NCBI RefSeq assembly: GCF_000735525.1
Contig: NZ_JMPR01000020.1
Coordinates: 124,001-188,000 of the forward strand
Length of the DNA stretch: 64,000 bases
From: Tatumella ptyseos ATCC 33301
GTDB taxonomy: Bacteria; Pseudomonadota; Gammaproteobacteria; Enterobacterales; Enterobacteriaceae
Direction: 5' to 3'
The first letter of the stretch is position 1, and each line of letters starts with the position of its first letter. Shown here piece after piece: positions 17,857 to 27,533 of this stretch. The translations under genes and the position numbers were made by a program. The notes beneath the pieces were generated by a model that ran no database searches, was not told where the DNA came from, and worked only from the letters and a program-made list of their open reading frames with translations.

Positions 17857-20304
17857 TTGCAGTCATTACCGGTCAGTGAAGTGCTGGATGAATTGTCTGA
17901 AGCGCTGGAGCGCGCGCCTCAGGTCTTACTGATAGCGCCGCCAGGCGCGGGGAAATCCACCTGGTTACCCCTGCAACTGCTTCAGCGAATGCAGGGTGAG
18001 GGACGGATTATTCTGCTGGAACCCCGTCGTCTGGCGGCCAGGAGTGTCGCTCGCCGTCTGGCTGATACGCTGGGTGAAGTCCCCGGGCAGACCATTGGTT
18101 ACCGTATGCGCGGTGAAAGCCGGACAGGGCCACAGACCCGGCTGGAGGTGGTGACCGAAGGTATTCTGACGCGAATGTTACAGCAGGATCCCGAACTGAA
18201 TGGCGTGTCGCTGGTGATCCTGGACGAGTTCCATGAACGCAGCTTACAGGCTGACCTGTCATTAGCGTTATTACTGGATGTACAGCAGAGCCTGCGGGAT
18301 GACCTGAAAATCTTACTCATGTCTGCCACGCTCGACCACCAGCGACTGACCGGGTTGCTTCCCGATGCCCCGGTGATTATTTCAGAGGGAAGGAGTTTTC
18401 CAGTCGAGCGGCGGTTTGTTTCACTGTCTGCCAGGCTACCTTTTGCACAGGCCGTTGCCCGCGAAACCGCACAGATAATGAACGATCATCCGGGATCGCT
18501 GTTGCTGTTTCTGCCCGGGGAAAAAGAAATTCTGGCAGTTAAAGAGGCACTGAGTAGCCGTCTGAGTGAGGACACCGGCCTCTTTCCTTTATATGGTGCA
18601 ATGGGGCTGACGGCTCAGCAGCAAGCGATCGCGCCGGCAGCCCCGGGCCGACGAAAAGTGGTGCTGGCGACCAATATTGCAGAAACCAGTCTGACCATTG
18701 AAGGAATTACGCTGGTCATTGATTCGTGCCTGGAACGATCCGTCCGCTTTGACAGTAAAAGCGGGCTCAGCATATTACAAACACAGCGTATCAGTCAGGC
18801 ATCCATGGTACAGCGGGCCGGACGAGCAGGACGACTGGCTCCGGGCATTTGCTGGCATTTAATCAGTCAGGAGCAGGCTGAACGTGCGGCCGCGACAGCA
18901 GATGCTGAAATTCTGCACAGTGATCTGACCGGACTGATGCTGGATTTACTGACCTGGGGATGTTCGCAGGTGACTCAGCTTCAATGGCTGGATTGCCCGC
19001 CGGAAAAACATTGCCAGGCGGCTCTGCAGGTACTGAAGCAATTGGGAGCGGTCAATGACCGGCATCAGTTAACTGCCCGCGGGCGGCAGATGGCGGCGGC
19101 AGGGACCGATCCGCGGCTGGCCGCTCTGCTGAGTGCGGGTATGCATTCCCCGCAGGCGATGGCAACAGCCAGTTTGCTGGTGGCTATTCTGGAAGATCCT
19201 CCCCGCCGGCATGACGGGGATCTCGTGTCACTCTTTCTGCACCCGCAGGAGAGCTGGCGTCTTCGCGCAAAAGCGTTACATAAAAAAAGCGGGCTGGCTG
19301 CAGCCCGGCCAGAAGATGGCAGGATCGCGGAGTTACTGATGGCAGGGTTTGCCGACCAGTTAGCACGACAGCGTAGTCAGAGCGGGCGCTACCTGCTGGC
19401 CAAAGGTATCGGGGCCAGCACCCTGAACGACTCTCCGCTACTCAGGCATGAATGGCTTATCGTTTTGCAGTTATCACTGAACGCACAAGCGTCTGAGGCC
19501 CGTATCCGTCTGGCTCTGCCGGTAGATATTACCGCGTTACAGGCCAGCTATCCTGGCCTTGTGACAGAGCGGGATGAAGTGGAATGGGATGAAGAAAAAG
19601 GGATACTACGGGTGCGTCGACAGAGGGCGATTGGCGCGTTGATCCTGACTTCCCGTCCAGGAGAACGTCCGGAAGCAGGTCTGCTTCATCAGGCGATGCT
19701 GCGCTGGGTCCGGGCGAAAGGTCTGAAGGTCTTACCCTGGTCACCGGCATCTGAACAATTGCGGGCGCGTCTGGCCTGTGCTGCGGAATGGTTGCCGCAG
19801 GATAACTGGCCTGCCATGGACGACGAGGCATTGCTGGCCAGCCTGGAAAGCTGGCTATTACCGGAAATGGGGACGGTGACGGATGCCCGTTCGTTTAATA
19901 CTATTAATATTTCATCAGCTTTATTACATTTAATCACATGGCCACAACGTCAGCGACTGGATAGTGAGCTACCAACTCATTACACTGTGCCGACGGGGAG
20001 TCGGTTATTGATCCGCTATACTGTCGGACAATCACCGGTACTGGCTGTCCGCATACAGGAAATGTATGGAGAAGCAACCACCCCGGTGATCGCCGGAGGC
20101 CGCGTACCTCTGGTGCTGGAATTGTTATCACCCGCAATGCGTCCGTTGCAAATTACCCGGGATTTAGCGGGGTTCTGGCAGGGAGCCTGGCGAGAAGTGC
20201 AGAAGGAAATGAAAGGGCGTTATCCTAAACACCCGTGGCCGGACGACCCGGCGACGGCAATGCCGACGCGACGGAGTAAAAAATTTTCCCCCGGTCATTC
20301 ATGA
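17857..20304 (+). CDS. hrpB: DEAH-box ATP-dependent RNA helicase HrpB
   Basis: A large DExH helicase of unclear cellular role. Motif I is APPGAGKSTW, motif II is LDEFHERSL (DEFH), motif III is MSATLD, and motif VI is QRAGRAGRL; the C-terminal HrpB domain ends with YPKHPWPDDPA. I start at TTG 17857, where GCGGAG lies six bases upstream and the sequence MQSLPVSEVL aligns with the E. coli N-terminus, giving 815 residues (809 in E. coli). A longer frame from 17686 would overlap thpR on the other strand and is unsupported. It is divergent from thpR. Confidence 0.93.
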   Translation: MQSLPVSEVLDELSEALERAPQVLLIAPPGAGKSTWLPLQLLQRMQGEGRIILLEPRRLAARSVARRLADTLGEVPGQTIGYRMRGESRTGPQTRLEVVTEGILTRMLQQDPELNGVSLVILDEFHERSLQADLSLALLLDVQQSLRDDLKILLMSATLDHQRLTGLLPDAPVIISEGRSFPVERRFVSLSARLPFAQAVARETAQIMNDHPGSLLLFLPGEKEILAVKEALSSRLSEDTGLFPLYGAMGLTAQQQAIAPAAPGRRKVVLATNIAETSLTIEGITLVIDSCLERSVRFDSKSGLSILQTQRISQASMVQRAGRAGRLAPGICWHLISQEQAERAAATADAEILHSDLTGLMLDLLTWGCSQVTQLQWLDCPPEKHCQAALQVLKQLGAVNDRHQLTARGRQMAAAGTDPRLAALLSAGMHSPQAMATASLLVAILEDPPRRHDGDLVSLFLHPQESWRLRAKALHKKSGLAAARPEDGRIAELLMAGFADQLARQRSQSGRYLLAKGIGASTLNDSPLLRHEWLIVLQLSLNAQASEARIRLALPVDITALQASYPGLVTERDEVEWDEEKGILRVRRQRAIGALILTSRPGERPEAGLLHQAMLRWVRAKGLKVLPWSPASEQLRARLACAAEWLPQDNWPAMDDEALLASLESWLLPEMGTVTDARSFNTINISSALLHLITWPQRQRLDSELPTHYTVPTGSRLLIRYTVGQSPVLAVRIQEMYGEATTPVIAGGRVPLVLELLSPAMRPLQITRDLAGFWQGAWREVQKEMKGRYPKHPWPDDPATAMPTRRSKKFSPGHS

Positions 20305-20399
20305 ACCGGGCTCTCTTTCAGAGGGTTCCGGCATGTAATCACCCGGGATCGGGATTAAAGTAACGCGCATGCTAAGGCTATGCCTGGAGAGTAAAATTC

Positions 20400-22898
20400 A
20401 TGTCTGGGAACGATCGCGAACCGATCGGGCGAAAAGGAAAAACGCCTCGTCAACCGGAAAAAAAGCGCCCCCGTGCGAAAAGTAAAAATTCGAAAGCTTA
20501 TGATGATCATGAGATGAGTGGTTACGAGGAGGAAGTGGCTTTGTCACGTAAAGGAAAGAAGAAACCACCGATGAAGAAAAGGCGCTGGCTGGGATGGCTG
20601 ATTAAGCTGTTCCTGTTAGGCGCCATTGTGATTGCCGCCTGGGGCGTCTATCTCGACTCTGAAATCCGTCATCGTGTCGATGGTAAAGTCTGGCAGCTGC
20701 CGGCTGCTGTGTACGGACGGGTGGTCAGCCTTGAGCCGGGAATGAGTTTTGACCGTAAAGGCATGCTCGAACTGCTGGAAGGGACGCAGTACCGTCAGGT
20801 CACGCGTATTACCCGGCCGGGAGAGTTTACGGTCAAAGGAAATACCATCGATTTACTGCGTCGTCCTTTTGATTTCCCGGACGGACAAGAAGGGCAAATT
20901 CACGCACAAATGACGTTCAGTAACGGTGAACTGACGGAAATCAAAAACCTGGATACCGGGCGTGATTTCGGGTATTTCCGTCTGGATCCGCGTCTGATCA
21001 CCATGCTGCAATCCCCGAACGGTGAACAGCGGTTGTTTGTTCCGCGGTCCGGATTCCCGAATCAATTGGTCGATACGCTGATTGCGACCGAAGACCGTCA
21101 TTTTTATGAACATGACGGTATCAGCCTGTATTCGATTGGCCGTGCATTTGTCGCTAACGTCGTTGCCGGACATGCGGTTCAGGGCGGAAGTACACTGACT
21201 CAGCAGCTGGTAAAAAACCTGTTCCTGACCAATAAGCGTACCCTGTGGCGTAAAATCCGTGAAGCCTATATGGCGATTATCATGGATTCACGTTACAGCA
21301 AAGACCGTATCCTGGAACTGTACCTGAATGAAGTTTATCTGGGGCAGGCCGGTAATGATCAAATCCGTGGTTTCCCGCTGGCGAGCCTTTATTACTTTGG
21401 TCGCCCGGTCGATGAACTGAGTCTGGATCAGCAGGCACTGCTGGTCGGTATGGTAAAAGGTGCATCACTGTATAACCCGTGGCGTAACCCGAAACTGGCG
21501 CTGGAACGCCGTAATGTCGTCCTGCGTTTACTGCAGCAGCAAAAGTACATTGATGAAGACCTGTACAACAGCCTGTCTGCCCGTCCGCTCGGGGTACAAC
21601 CGAAAGGCGGGGTCATTACTCCTCAGCCTGCATTTATGCAGATGGTCCGTAATGAACTGCAGCAAAAACTGGGCGATAAGGTTAAAGATCTTTCCGGCGT
21701 GAAGATTTTCACTACGCTGGACCCGATCTCGCAGGATGCGGCGGAAAAAGCGGTCATTGACGGTATTCCGCAGCTGAAAAAACTGCACGGATTGAAAGAT
21801 CTGGAAACCGCGATGGTGGTGGTTGACCGGAACACGGGGGAAGTCAGAGCCATGGTTGGCGGCGCTGATCCACAGTTTGCCGGCTATAACCGTGCGATGC
21901 AGGCGCGACGCTCTATCGGGTCACTGGCTAAACCGGCAACGTATCTGACCGCGCTGGCTCAGCCTCAGACCTATCGTCTGAACAGCTGGATCGCTGACCA
22001 GCCGCTGGCACTAAAACAGCCGAATGGCCAGATCTGGAGTCCGGAAAACGATGACCACCGCTTCAGCGGTAAAGTGTTACTGGTCGATGCACTGACGCAC
22101 TCAATGAACGTACCGACCGTTAACCTCGGTATGTCTTTAGGCCTTGGCAACGTCGTGGATACCTGGGAGAAACTCGGGGTAGGCAAAGATCAGCTCACCG
22201 CGGTCCCTGCCATGTTGCTGGGTGCACTTAACCTGACTCCGGTTGAAGTGGCGCAGGCATTCCAGTCCATCGCCAGTGGCGGTAACCGGGCCACACTGTC
22301 CGCGGTTCGCTCCGTTATCTCCGAAGACGGTAAAGTGTTGTACCAGAGTTATCCTCAGGCCCAGCGGGTTGAGCCACCGGAAGCGGCTTACCTGACGATG
22401 TATGCGATGCAGCAGGTAGTTAACCGCGGCACAGCGCATGCGTTGGGGGCACAATATCCGACCATGCACCTGGCGGGTAAAACCGGGACAACGAACAATA
22501 TGGTGGACAGCTGGTTTACCGGTATTGATGGTAAGGAAGTGACAGTGACCTGGGTCGGTCGCGATAATAACCAGCCAACGAAACTGTGGGGCTCCAGTGG
22601 GGCATTGCAGATCTATCGTCGTTACCTGGCTAACCAGCCACCGACGCCGCTGGATCTGACACCGCCGGATGATGTCACCATGATGAATATTGATTCAGCA
22701 GGTAACTTTATCTGTGGCAGCGGCAGTACTACCTGGCGTTCACTGCCGGTCTGGGCATCTGATCCGAATGCGTTGTGTCAGCAACAGCAGCAGCAGCAAC
22801 AACAGCAGCAGCAGTTGCAGCAACAGCAGCAACAGGAACAGCAGGACAGCAACAGTAACGGTGTTGCTGGCTGGATCAAAGATATGTTCGGGCAGTAA
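20400..22898 (+). CDS. mrcB: Penicillin-binding protein 1B
   Basis: A bifunctional peptidoglycan glycosyltransferase/transpeptidase of the inner membrane. A basic cytoplasmic tail (about 60 residues) precedes one membrane segment (LIKLFLLGAIVIAAWGVYL). Then come the UB2H domain, the glycosyltransferase domain (ATEDRHFYEHDGIS with the catalytic Glu, and GGSTLTQQLVKN) and the transpeptidase domain (SIGSLAKP active serine, SMNVPTVNLG and AGKTGTTNN). 832 residues versus 844 in E. coli. The C-terminus is glutamine-rich: 12 Gln, Leu, 6 Gln, Glu, 2 Gln, before the conserved GVAGWIKDMFG. An internal Met at residue 39 could give a shorter form like the E. coli beta form. Confidence 0.97.
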   Translation: MSGNDREPIGRKGKTPRQPEKKRPRAKSKNSKAYDDHEMSGYEEEVALSRKGKKKPPMKKRRWLGWLIKLFLLGAIVIAAWGVYLDSEIRHRVDGKVWQLPAAVYGRVVSLEPGMSFDRKGMLELLEGTQYRQVTRITRPGEFTVKGNTIDLLRRPFDFPDGQEGQIHAQMTFSNGELTEIKNLDTGRDFGYFRLDPRLITMLQSPNGEQRLFVPRSGFPNQLVDTLIATEDRHFYEHDGISLYSIGRAFVANVVAGHAVQGGSTLTQQLVKNLFLTNKRTLWRKIREAYMAIIMDSRYSKDRILELYLNEVYLGQAGNDQIRGFPLASLYYFGRPVDELSLDQQALLVGMVKGASLYNPWRNPKLALERRNVVLRLLQQQKYIDEDLYNSLSARPLGVQPKGGVITPQPAFMQMVRNELQQKLGDKVKDLSGVKIFTTLDPISQDAAEKAVIDGIPQLKKLHGLKDLETAMVVVDRNTGEVRAMVGGADPQFAGYNRAMQARRSIGSLAKPATYLTALAQPQTYRLNSWIADQPLALKQPNGQIWSPENDDHRFSGKVLLVDALTHSMNVPTVNLGMSLGLGNVVDTWEKLGVGKDQLTAVPAMLLGALNLTPVEVAQAFQSIASGGNRATLSAVRSVISEDGKVLYQSYPQAQRVEPPEAAYLTMYAMQQVVNRGTAHALGAQYPTMHLAGKTGTTNNMVDSWFTGIDGKEVTVTWVGRDNNQPTKLWGSSGALQIYRRYLANQPPTPLDLTPPDDVTMMNIDSAGNFICGSGSTTWRSLPVWASDPNALCQQQQQQQQQQQQLQQQQQQEQQDSNSNGVAGWIKDMFGQ
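22779..22844 (+). repeat. CAG/CAA microsatellite in mrcB
   Basis: Twenty-two codons made almost only of CAG and CAA, broken by one TTG and one GAA, encode the polyglutamine part of the PBP1B C-terminus. Such a run can change length by slippage without a frameshift. Confidence 0.85.
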
Positions 22899-22916
22899 CG
22901 GACTGAAGTGATCAAC

Positions 22917-22942
22917 AAAAAGGCGCTGCGGCGCCTTTTTTT
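22917..22942 (+). terminator. Terminator of mrcB
   Basis: Stem AAAAAGGCGC/GCGCCTTTTT with a TGCG loop and a seven-T run, 19 bp after the mrcB stop. Confidence 0.9.
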
Positions 22943-23051
22943 ATGGGCAGATATTTGTGAACTGTAACCGCGCGTCAGACGGTCAATGCAGGGAATAGCG
23001 AGGTTCAGGCGAATACTTGCCGTGAACACCGGTCTTTATGAGCCCCCGAAC

Positions 23052-23077
23052 AAAAAAGGCGCACAGGCGCCTTTTTA
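23052..23077 (-). terminator. Terminator of hemL
   Basis: A run of A, the stem AAGGCGC/GCGCCTT and a T run form a symmetrical element just beyond the hemL stop. It could work on both strands, as a second stop for mrcB transcripts. Confidence 0.8.
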
Positions 23078-23095
23078 ACGGAGAGACTAAGGTGA

Positions 23096-24376
23096 TTACA
23101 AACGGGCAAAGCAGCGGCGGGCTGCATCGATAGTCTTCTGAATATCTTCCGGGCTGTGTGCCAGAGACATAAATCCGGCTTCAAACGCTGACGGAGCAAA
23201 ATAGATCCCTTCGTCCAGCATCAGATGGAAGAACTTTTTAAAACGTTCCGTATCGCACTGGCAGACATCCTGGTAGCAGGTGACAGACGGCAAATCGGTA
23301 AAGAAAATACCGAACATTCCGCCAACATGGTTGATCACCAGCGGGATATTTTCTTCCTGCGCGGCATGCAGCAGGCCTTCGGCCAGACGATCCGTCAGTT
23401 CGGTGAGGGTAGAATGTGTCCCCGGTTGTGCCACCTGACTCAGGCAGGCAAACCCGGCGGCCATCGCTAACGGGTTACCTGAAAGCGTTCCGGCCTGATA
23501 TACCGGGCCGGTGGGCGCCAGCGCTTCCATCACCTCACGGCGTCCGCCAAAGGCACCGACAGGCATGCCCCCCCCGATAATCTTGCCAAGGCAGGTCAGA
23601 TCCGGTGTCACGTCATAGTAAGCCTGAGCGCCACCCAGCGCGACCCTGAAGCCGGTCATCACTTCATCGATGATCAGTAAAGCGCCGTTCTCATCACAGA
23701 TTTCCCGCAGACCCTGCAGGAACCCTTCCGCAGGGGGAATACAGTTCATGTTTCCGGCCACCGGCTCGACGATAATACAGGCGATTTCCTGTGGGTACTG
23801 ACGGAATGCTTCGCGTACAGAATCCAGGTCGTTATAGGTACAGGTCAGCGTATGACGGGCGAAATCAGCAGGAACACCCGGAGAGTTCGGCTGTCCGAGC
23901 GTCAGTGCGCCCGACCCGGCTTTGACCAGCAGGTGGTCGGCATGGCCATGGTAGCAGCCTTCAAATTTGACTAACTTATCGCGACCGGTGTAGCCACGGG
24001 CCAGACGGATAGCACTCATGGTGGCTTCGGTCCCTGAGTTGACCATCCGGACCATATCCATCGATGGCACCAGTTCACAGACCAGTTCCGCCATCCGGAC
24101 TTCCATTTCGGTCGGCGCACCAAAGCTCAGACCCCGCCCTGCAGCTTCAATCACGGCATTGCGGATACCGGGATTATTATGGCCCAGCACCATCGGGCCC
24201 CATGAACCGACATAGTCGATGTAGGCTTTGCCGTCTGCGTCATATAAATAGGCCCCTTCGGCATGTTCGATAAATAAAGGGGTGCCACCAACGCCGGTAA
24301 ATGCCCGTACGGGAGAGTTTACGCCGCCCGGGATAAGACGTTGTGCCTCATGGTATAGGTGTTCAGACTTGCTCAT
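23096..24376 (-). CDS. hemL: Glutamate-1-semialdehyde 2,1-aminomutase
   Basis: A PLP enzyme that makes 5-aminolevulinate from glutamate-1-semialdehyde in the C5 route to heme. The PLP lysine is in [17 protein letters not shown] (about residue 265). Other landmarks are [29 protein letters not shown] and [13 protein letters not shown]. The ATG at 24376 gives 426 residues, the usual length; a GTG one codon earlier is possible because AGGAAC is spaced for either. The fhu iron-uptake genes that lie between mrcB and hemL in E. coli are not here. Confidence 0.97.
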   Translation of the reverse strand: MSKSEHLYHEAQRLIPGGVNSPVRAFTGVGGTPLFIEHAEGAYLYDADGKAYIDYVGSWGPMVLGHNNPGIRNAVIEAAGRGLSFGAPTEMEVRMAELVCELVPSMDMVRMVNSGTEATMSAIRLARGYTGRDKLVKFEGCYHGHADHLLVKAGSGALTLGQPNSPGVPADFARHTLTCTYNDLDSVREAFRQYPQEIACIIVEPVAGNMNCIPPAEGFLQGLREICDENGALLIIDEVMTGFRVALGGAQAYYDVTPDLTCLGKIIGGGMPVGAFGGRREVMEALAPTGPVYQAGTLSGNPLAMAAGFACLSQVAQPGTHSTLTELTDRLAEGLLHAAQEENIPLVINHVGGMFGIFFTDLPSVTCYQDVCQCDTERFKKFFHLMLDEGIYFAPSAFEAGFMSLAHSPEDIQKTIDAARRCFARL

Positions 24377-24534
24377 CACATCGGTTCCTGTTGTCGCTGA
24401 ATAATTACAACAGGTAGTTTACGGGAACTCCCTTGCGGCGCGAAAGTCCCGGGTATTGTATTGCTACATTTAAGCACCAAAAAAGCGTATTAAACGGTAT
24501 ACTGCTGCGATGGTCGCTTATTCATCAGACGGAT

Positions 24535-25947
24535 ATGGACAATATACCTTCTTCAACTGAGCAATTACCGGTTATCCCTTTACGCAGAACCGATTATTTA
24601 CGACTGCTGTTACGTAAAGACAAAACCCCCGTAGCCATACTCATTCTTGCCGCTCTGGTCGGGATCCTGGCCGGTCTGGCCGGTGTCGCTTTTGATAAGG
24701 CCATCAGTGCGGTACAGCACTATCGTCTGCATGCTATCGAAGCACTGCCTTCTGTATTCTCTGTCCTTGCTTCAATAGGGATTTCCGCGTTGCTGGCGAT
24801 GTGGGGGTTTTGGCTGGTAAAACGTTTTGCCCCGGAAGCTGGCGGCTCCGGTATTCCTGAAATCGAAGGCGCGATGGAAGAATTACGGCCAGTACGCTGG
24901 TGGCGTGTCGTCCCGGTGAAATTTCTCGGCGGCATGGGGACATTAGGGGCTGGCATGGTGCTGGGCCGGGAAGGACCGACAGTGCAAATGGGCGGTAATC
25001 TCGGACGGATGGTACTGGATATTTTCCGTATGAAAGGGAATGAAGCCCGGCACACACTGCTGGCGACCGGGGCCGCCGCGGGGCTGACCGCGGCGTTTAA
25101 TGCTCCACTGGCGGGCATTTTGTTTATTCTCGAAGAGATGAGGCTGCAATTCCGCTACAGCCTGATCTCGATAAAAGCCGTCTTTATTGGCGTCATCATG
25201 GCCTGCATTATCTTTCGTATTTTTAATGGCGAGGGGGCGGTATTGAACGTCGGCAGACTGACGAATGCTCCTCTGAATACCCTCTGGCTCTATCTGGTCG
25301 CCGGTATCATCTTTGGTATTCTGGGCGTTATTTTTAATCAGCTTATCTTCACCCTGCAGGACATCTTTGCCCGTCTGCACGGGGGGGAAATGAAAAATAT
25401 TCTGCTGATGGGGGCGATTATCGGAGGGAGCTGCGGCTTACTGACACTCTGTTTCCCGGCCATGACCGGCGGAGGGCTGGCGTTGATCCCCCAGGCCTTC
25501 AGCGGACACTATGGCTATGCCATGCTGTTAACTATCTTTCTGTTACGGATGGCGACCACGCTGATCAGTTTCTGCTCCGGTGCGCCCGGGGGGATTTTTG
25601 CCCCGATGCTTTCTCTGGGAACCTTGCTGGGAACCGTTCTGGGCATGACTGCGGCCGCATTCTTTCCGCAATATCATTTGCAGACAGGGACCTTTGCTAT
25701 TGCAGGGATGGGGGCATTATTTGCCGCTTCCGTCAGGGCTCCGCTGACGGGGATCGTACTGGTGCTGGAAATGACCGATAATTATCAGCTGATCTTACCG
25801 ATGATTATCACTTATCTGGGGGCAACACTGGTAGCTCAGTTTCTGGGAGGTAAACCCATTTACTCGACGCTTCTGGCGAGAACGCTGGCTCGCCAGTCAG
25901 CAGATAATGCGCAGGCTTCGGCACAGACGGCCAAGCAGAGTGCTTGA
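24535..25947 (+). CDS. clcA: H+/Cl- exchange transporter ClcA
   Basis: A CLC-family antiporter exchanging two chloride ions for one proton; in enterics it supports extreme acid resistance. Selectivity and gating motifs are present: [20 protein letters not shown] with the gating glutamate, [10 protein letters not shown] with the proton-transfer glutamate, [11 protein letters not shown], and the chloride-binding tyrosine in GGKPIYS. Many hydrophobic segments fit the inverted-repeat CLC fold. I start at ATG 24535 (470 residues; E. coli 473) because the 34 upstream codons have no match, though the ribosome site is weak. Confidence 0.94.
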   Translation: MDNIPSSTEQLPVIPLRRTDYLRLLLRKDKTPVAILILAALVGILAGLAGVAFDKAISAVQHYRLHAIEALPSVFSVLASIGISALLAMWGFWLVKRFAPEAGGSGIPEIEGAMEELRPVRWWRVVPVKFLGGMGTLGAGMVLGREGPTVQMGGNLGRMVLDIFRMKGNEARHTLLATGAAAGLTAAFNAPLAGILFILEEMRLQFRYSLISIKAVFIGVIMACIIFRIFNGEGAVLNVGRLTNAPLNTLWLYLVAGIIFGILGVIFNQLIFTLQDIFARLHGGEMKNILLMGAIIGGSCGLLTLCFPAMTGGGLALIPQAFSGHYGYAMLLTIFLLRMATTLISFCSGAPGGIFAPMLSLGTLLGTVLGMTAAAFFPQYHLQTGTFAIAGMGALFAASVRAPLTGIVLVLEMTDNYQLILPMIITYLGATLVAQFLGGKPIYSTLLARTLARQSADNAQASAQTAKQSA

Positions 25948-26019
25948 TTGCAGAAATTTGCTGACAGATAATGGGGGAATTGTGGCCCTTTCCGGCCCTG
26001 AAGTTTATTGGAGTAAGTT

Positions 26020-26367
26020 ATGAGCGATGATATTGCAGCAGTACCGTTAGAGTTTACTGAAGCTGCGGCGAATAAAGTGAAATTTTTGATCGCTGACGAA
26101 GACAATCCGGAACTCAAATTACGTGTGTATATTACCGGCGGCGGTTGCAGCGGGTTTCAGTATGGCTTCACGTTCGATGATAAAATCAACGACGGTGATA
26201 TGACCATCGAGAAACAGGGCGTTGCGTTGGTGGTCGACCCGATGAGCCTGCAATATCTGGTCGGGGGATGTGTGGATTATACCGAGGGCCTGGAAGGTTC
26301 CCGATTCATCGTCACTAACCCGAATGCCAAAACCACCTGTGGTTGTGGCTCGTCTTTTAGTATCTGA
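26020..26367 (+). CDS. erpA: Iron-sulfur cluster insertion protein ErpA
   Basis: An A-type carrier that delivers [2Fe-2S] or [4Fe-4S] clusters to apo-proteins such as IspG. It has 115 residues. The three cluster cysteines are in [10 protein letters not shown] and the C-terminal [21 protein letters not shown] precedes the ATG. It is preceded by clcA on the same strand and followed by a terminator. In E. coli btuF comes next, on the other strand; here a gene-poor 368-bp spacer leads to mtn. Confidence 0.97.
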   Translation: MSDDIAAVPLEFTEAAANKVKFLIADEDNPELKLRVYITGGGCSGFQYGFTFDDKINDGDMTIEKQGVALVVDPMSLQYLVGGCVDYTEGLEGSRFIVTNPNAKTTCGCGSSFSI

Positions 26368-26376
26368 CCAAAAATT

Positions 26377-26404
26377 CCGCGGGAGCTATGATCTCCTGCG
26401 GTTT
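26377..26404 (+). terminator. Terminator of erpA
   Basis: A 9-bp stem CCGCGGGAG/CTCCTGCGG (one G-U pair) with a 7-base loop and a short T run, about 10 bp after the stop. Confidence 0.75.
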
Positions 26405-26411
26405 AGCCTGC

Positions 26412-26467
26412 CTGAACTCCTGAACTCCTGAACTCCTGAACTCCTGAACTCCTGAACTCCTGAACTG
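26412..26467. repeat. 8-bp tandem repeat, seven copies
   Basis: Six perfect copies of CTGAACTC are followed by a seventh ending in G, with no interruption. It lies between convergent erpA and mtn, just after the erpA terminator, outside any convincing gene. Simple repeats like this vary in copy number by slipped-strand mispairing. The rest of the 26368-26735 spacer contains a tiny candidate frame (26575) and the mtn terminator. Confidence 0.95.
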
Positions 26468-26574
26468 CCTTCATTCTCTTTACCCTATGTCCCTCTGTGC
26501 TCCTCAGTGTTTAATGAAAAGGGCGAAAATCTGTCCCGATATTGGCTGTTTGATTTTTAAAGAAGGAGGCTGCG

Positions 26575-26625
26575 TTGTCAGTTTTTTTTTGTGGAATATT
26601 AGTTTTTGTAAACTTTTTAGCCTGA
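26575..26625 (+). CDS. Candidate hydrophobic microprotein (speculative)
   Basis: A 16-codon frame, MSVFFCGILVFVNFLA, begins at TTG with a perfect AAGGAGG five bases upstream. The peptide is almost wholly hydrophobic and could insert into a membrane, like known small membrane peptides. No family is recognised. It lies in the AT-richer spacer between erpA and mtn, and a 9-T homopolymer accounts for part of its phenylalanine content. Chance is a real alternative. Confidence 0.2.
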   Translation: MSVFFCGILVFVNFLA

Positions 26626-26700
26626 CGGACGAAGGGGCCGCGGGGGGAATATTTCACCATGGGAAGTCATCGGTTTCAGGAAAAAGAGAGGGCGGTTGAG

Positions 26701-26726
26701 AAAAAACCGGCAGGAGCTGCCGGTTT
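26701..26726 (-). terminator. Terminator of mtn
   Basis: On the minus strand, AAACCGGCAG and CTGCCGGTTT flank a CTC loop and lead into a six-T run, 10 bp after the mtn stop. Confidence 0.9.
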
Positions 26727-26735
26727 ATGGCGCTG

Positions 26736-27437
26736 TCAGCCGTTAGCCGCCAGACGTGCCACTAAATCTTCCACCATCAGGGAAGATTGTTGTGCGGCGA
26801 CACTCAGGAACTCATCAAAGCTGAGGTGAGATTCCTGGTCAGCAACATCAGAGATGGCACGAACCACAACGAACGGGACATTAAACTGATGGCAGACATG
26901 CCCGATGGCCGTGGCTTCCATTTCAACCCCGATAGCGTCCGGGAAGGTATTACGGATGTAAGCGAGTGGCTCAGCGCCATTAATAAACGCATCGCCACTG
27001 ACAATCAGTCCACGGACAGCATGCAGTTTAAGCGCCGCAATACTCTGTTCGGCGGCAGTGATAAGGCTGGCATCAGCGATGAAACCTTCAGGACAACCCG
27101 CCATCTGACCAGGTGCATAACCAAAAGCAGTCACATTGACGTCGTGGTAGCGAACCTCATCGGAAACAACGATATCACCGACCTTCAGAGACGGAGCCAG
27201 TCCGCCCGCGGAACCGGTATTGATGACAACGTCCGGCTGGCATAACTGCAGAAGCAGAGTCGTGCCCAGGGCTGCTGATGTTTTGCCGATACCGGATTTC
27301 AGCAAAGCCACTTCGTTACCGTTCAGCGTTCCCGTATAGATTTCGCAACCTGCGATGGAGAGAGTTTTTCTGTCTTCAATTTTGTCACGCAGCAGAGTTA
27401 CTTCCTGCTCCATGGCGCCAATAATTCCTACTTTCAT
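26736..27437 (-). CDS. mtn: 5'-methylthioadenosine/S-adenosylhomocysteine nucleosidase
   Basis: Cleaves adenine from methylthioadenosine (the by-product of SpeE) and from S-adenosylhomocysteine, feeding methionine salvage and autoinducer-2 production. The ATG at 27437 gives 233 residues (232 in E. coli); 15 extra upstream codons are unmatched. [13 protein letters not shown] holds the catalytic glutamate near residue 12, and [12 protein letters not shown] and ISDVADQ hold the nucleoside-binding Glu and catalytic Asp. It is convergent with erpA and divergent from dgt, whose start is 96 bp away. Confidence 0.97.
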   Translation of the reverse strand: MKVGIIGAMEQEVTLLRDKIEDRKTLSIAGCEIYTGTLNGNEVALLKSGIGKTSAALGTTLLLQLCQPDVVINTGSAGGLAPSLKVGDIVVSDEVRYHDVNVTAFGYAPGQMAGCPEGFIADASLITAAEQSIAALKLHAVRGLIVSGDAFINGAEPLAYIRNTFPDAIGVEMEATAIGHVCHQFNVPFVVVRAISDVADQESHLSFDEFLSVAAQQSSLMVEDLVARLAANG

Positions 27438-27533
27438 AGCCTGTCTCACCAATGTTATAGAATTCATCTTAATGAATGACATAGTCTATCATGGCGTTAC
27501 AGGGAAATATTATTGAATCGTACCGGAGCTGAA

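Noticed and set aside
26487-26699. 70-codon open frame between erpA and mtn
   Set aside because: No ribosome site at its start and no recognisable sequence; it only passes through the AAGGAGG region in another frame.
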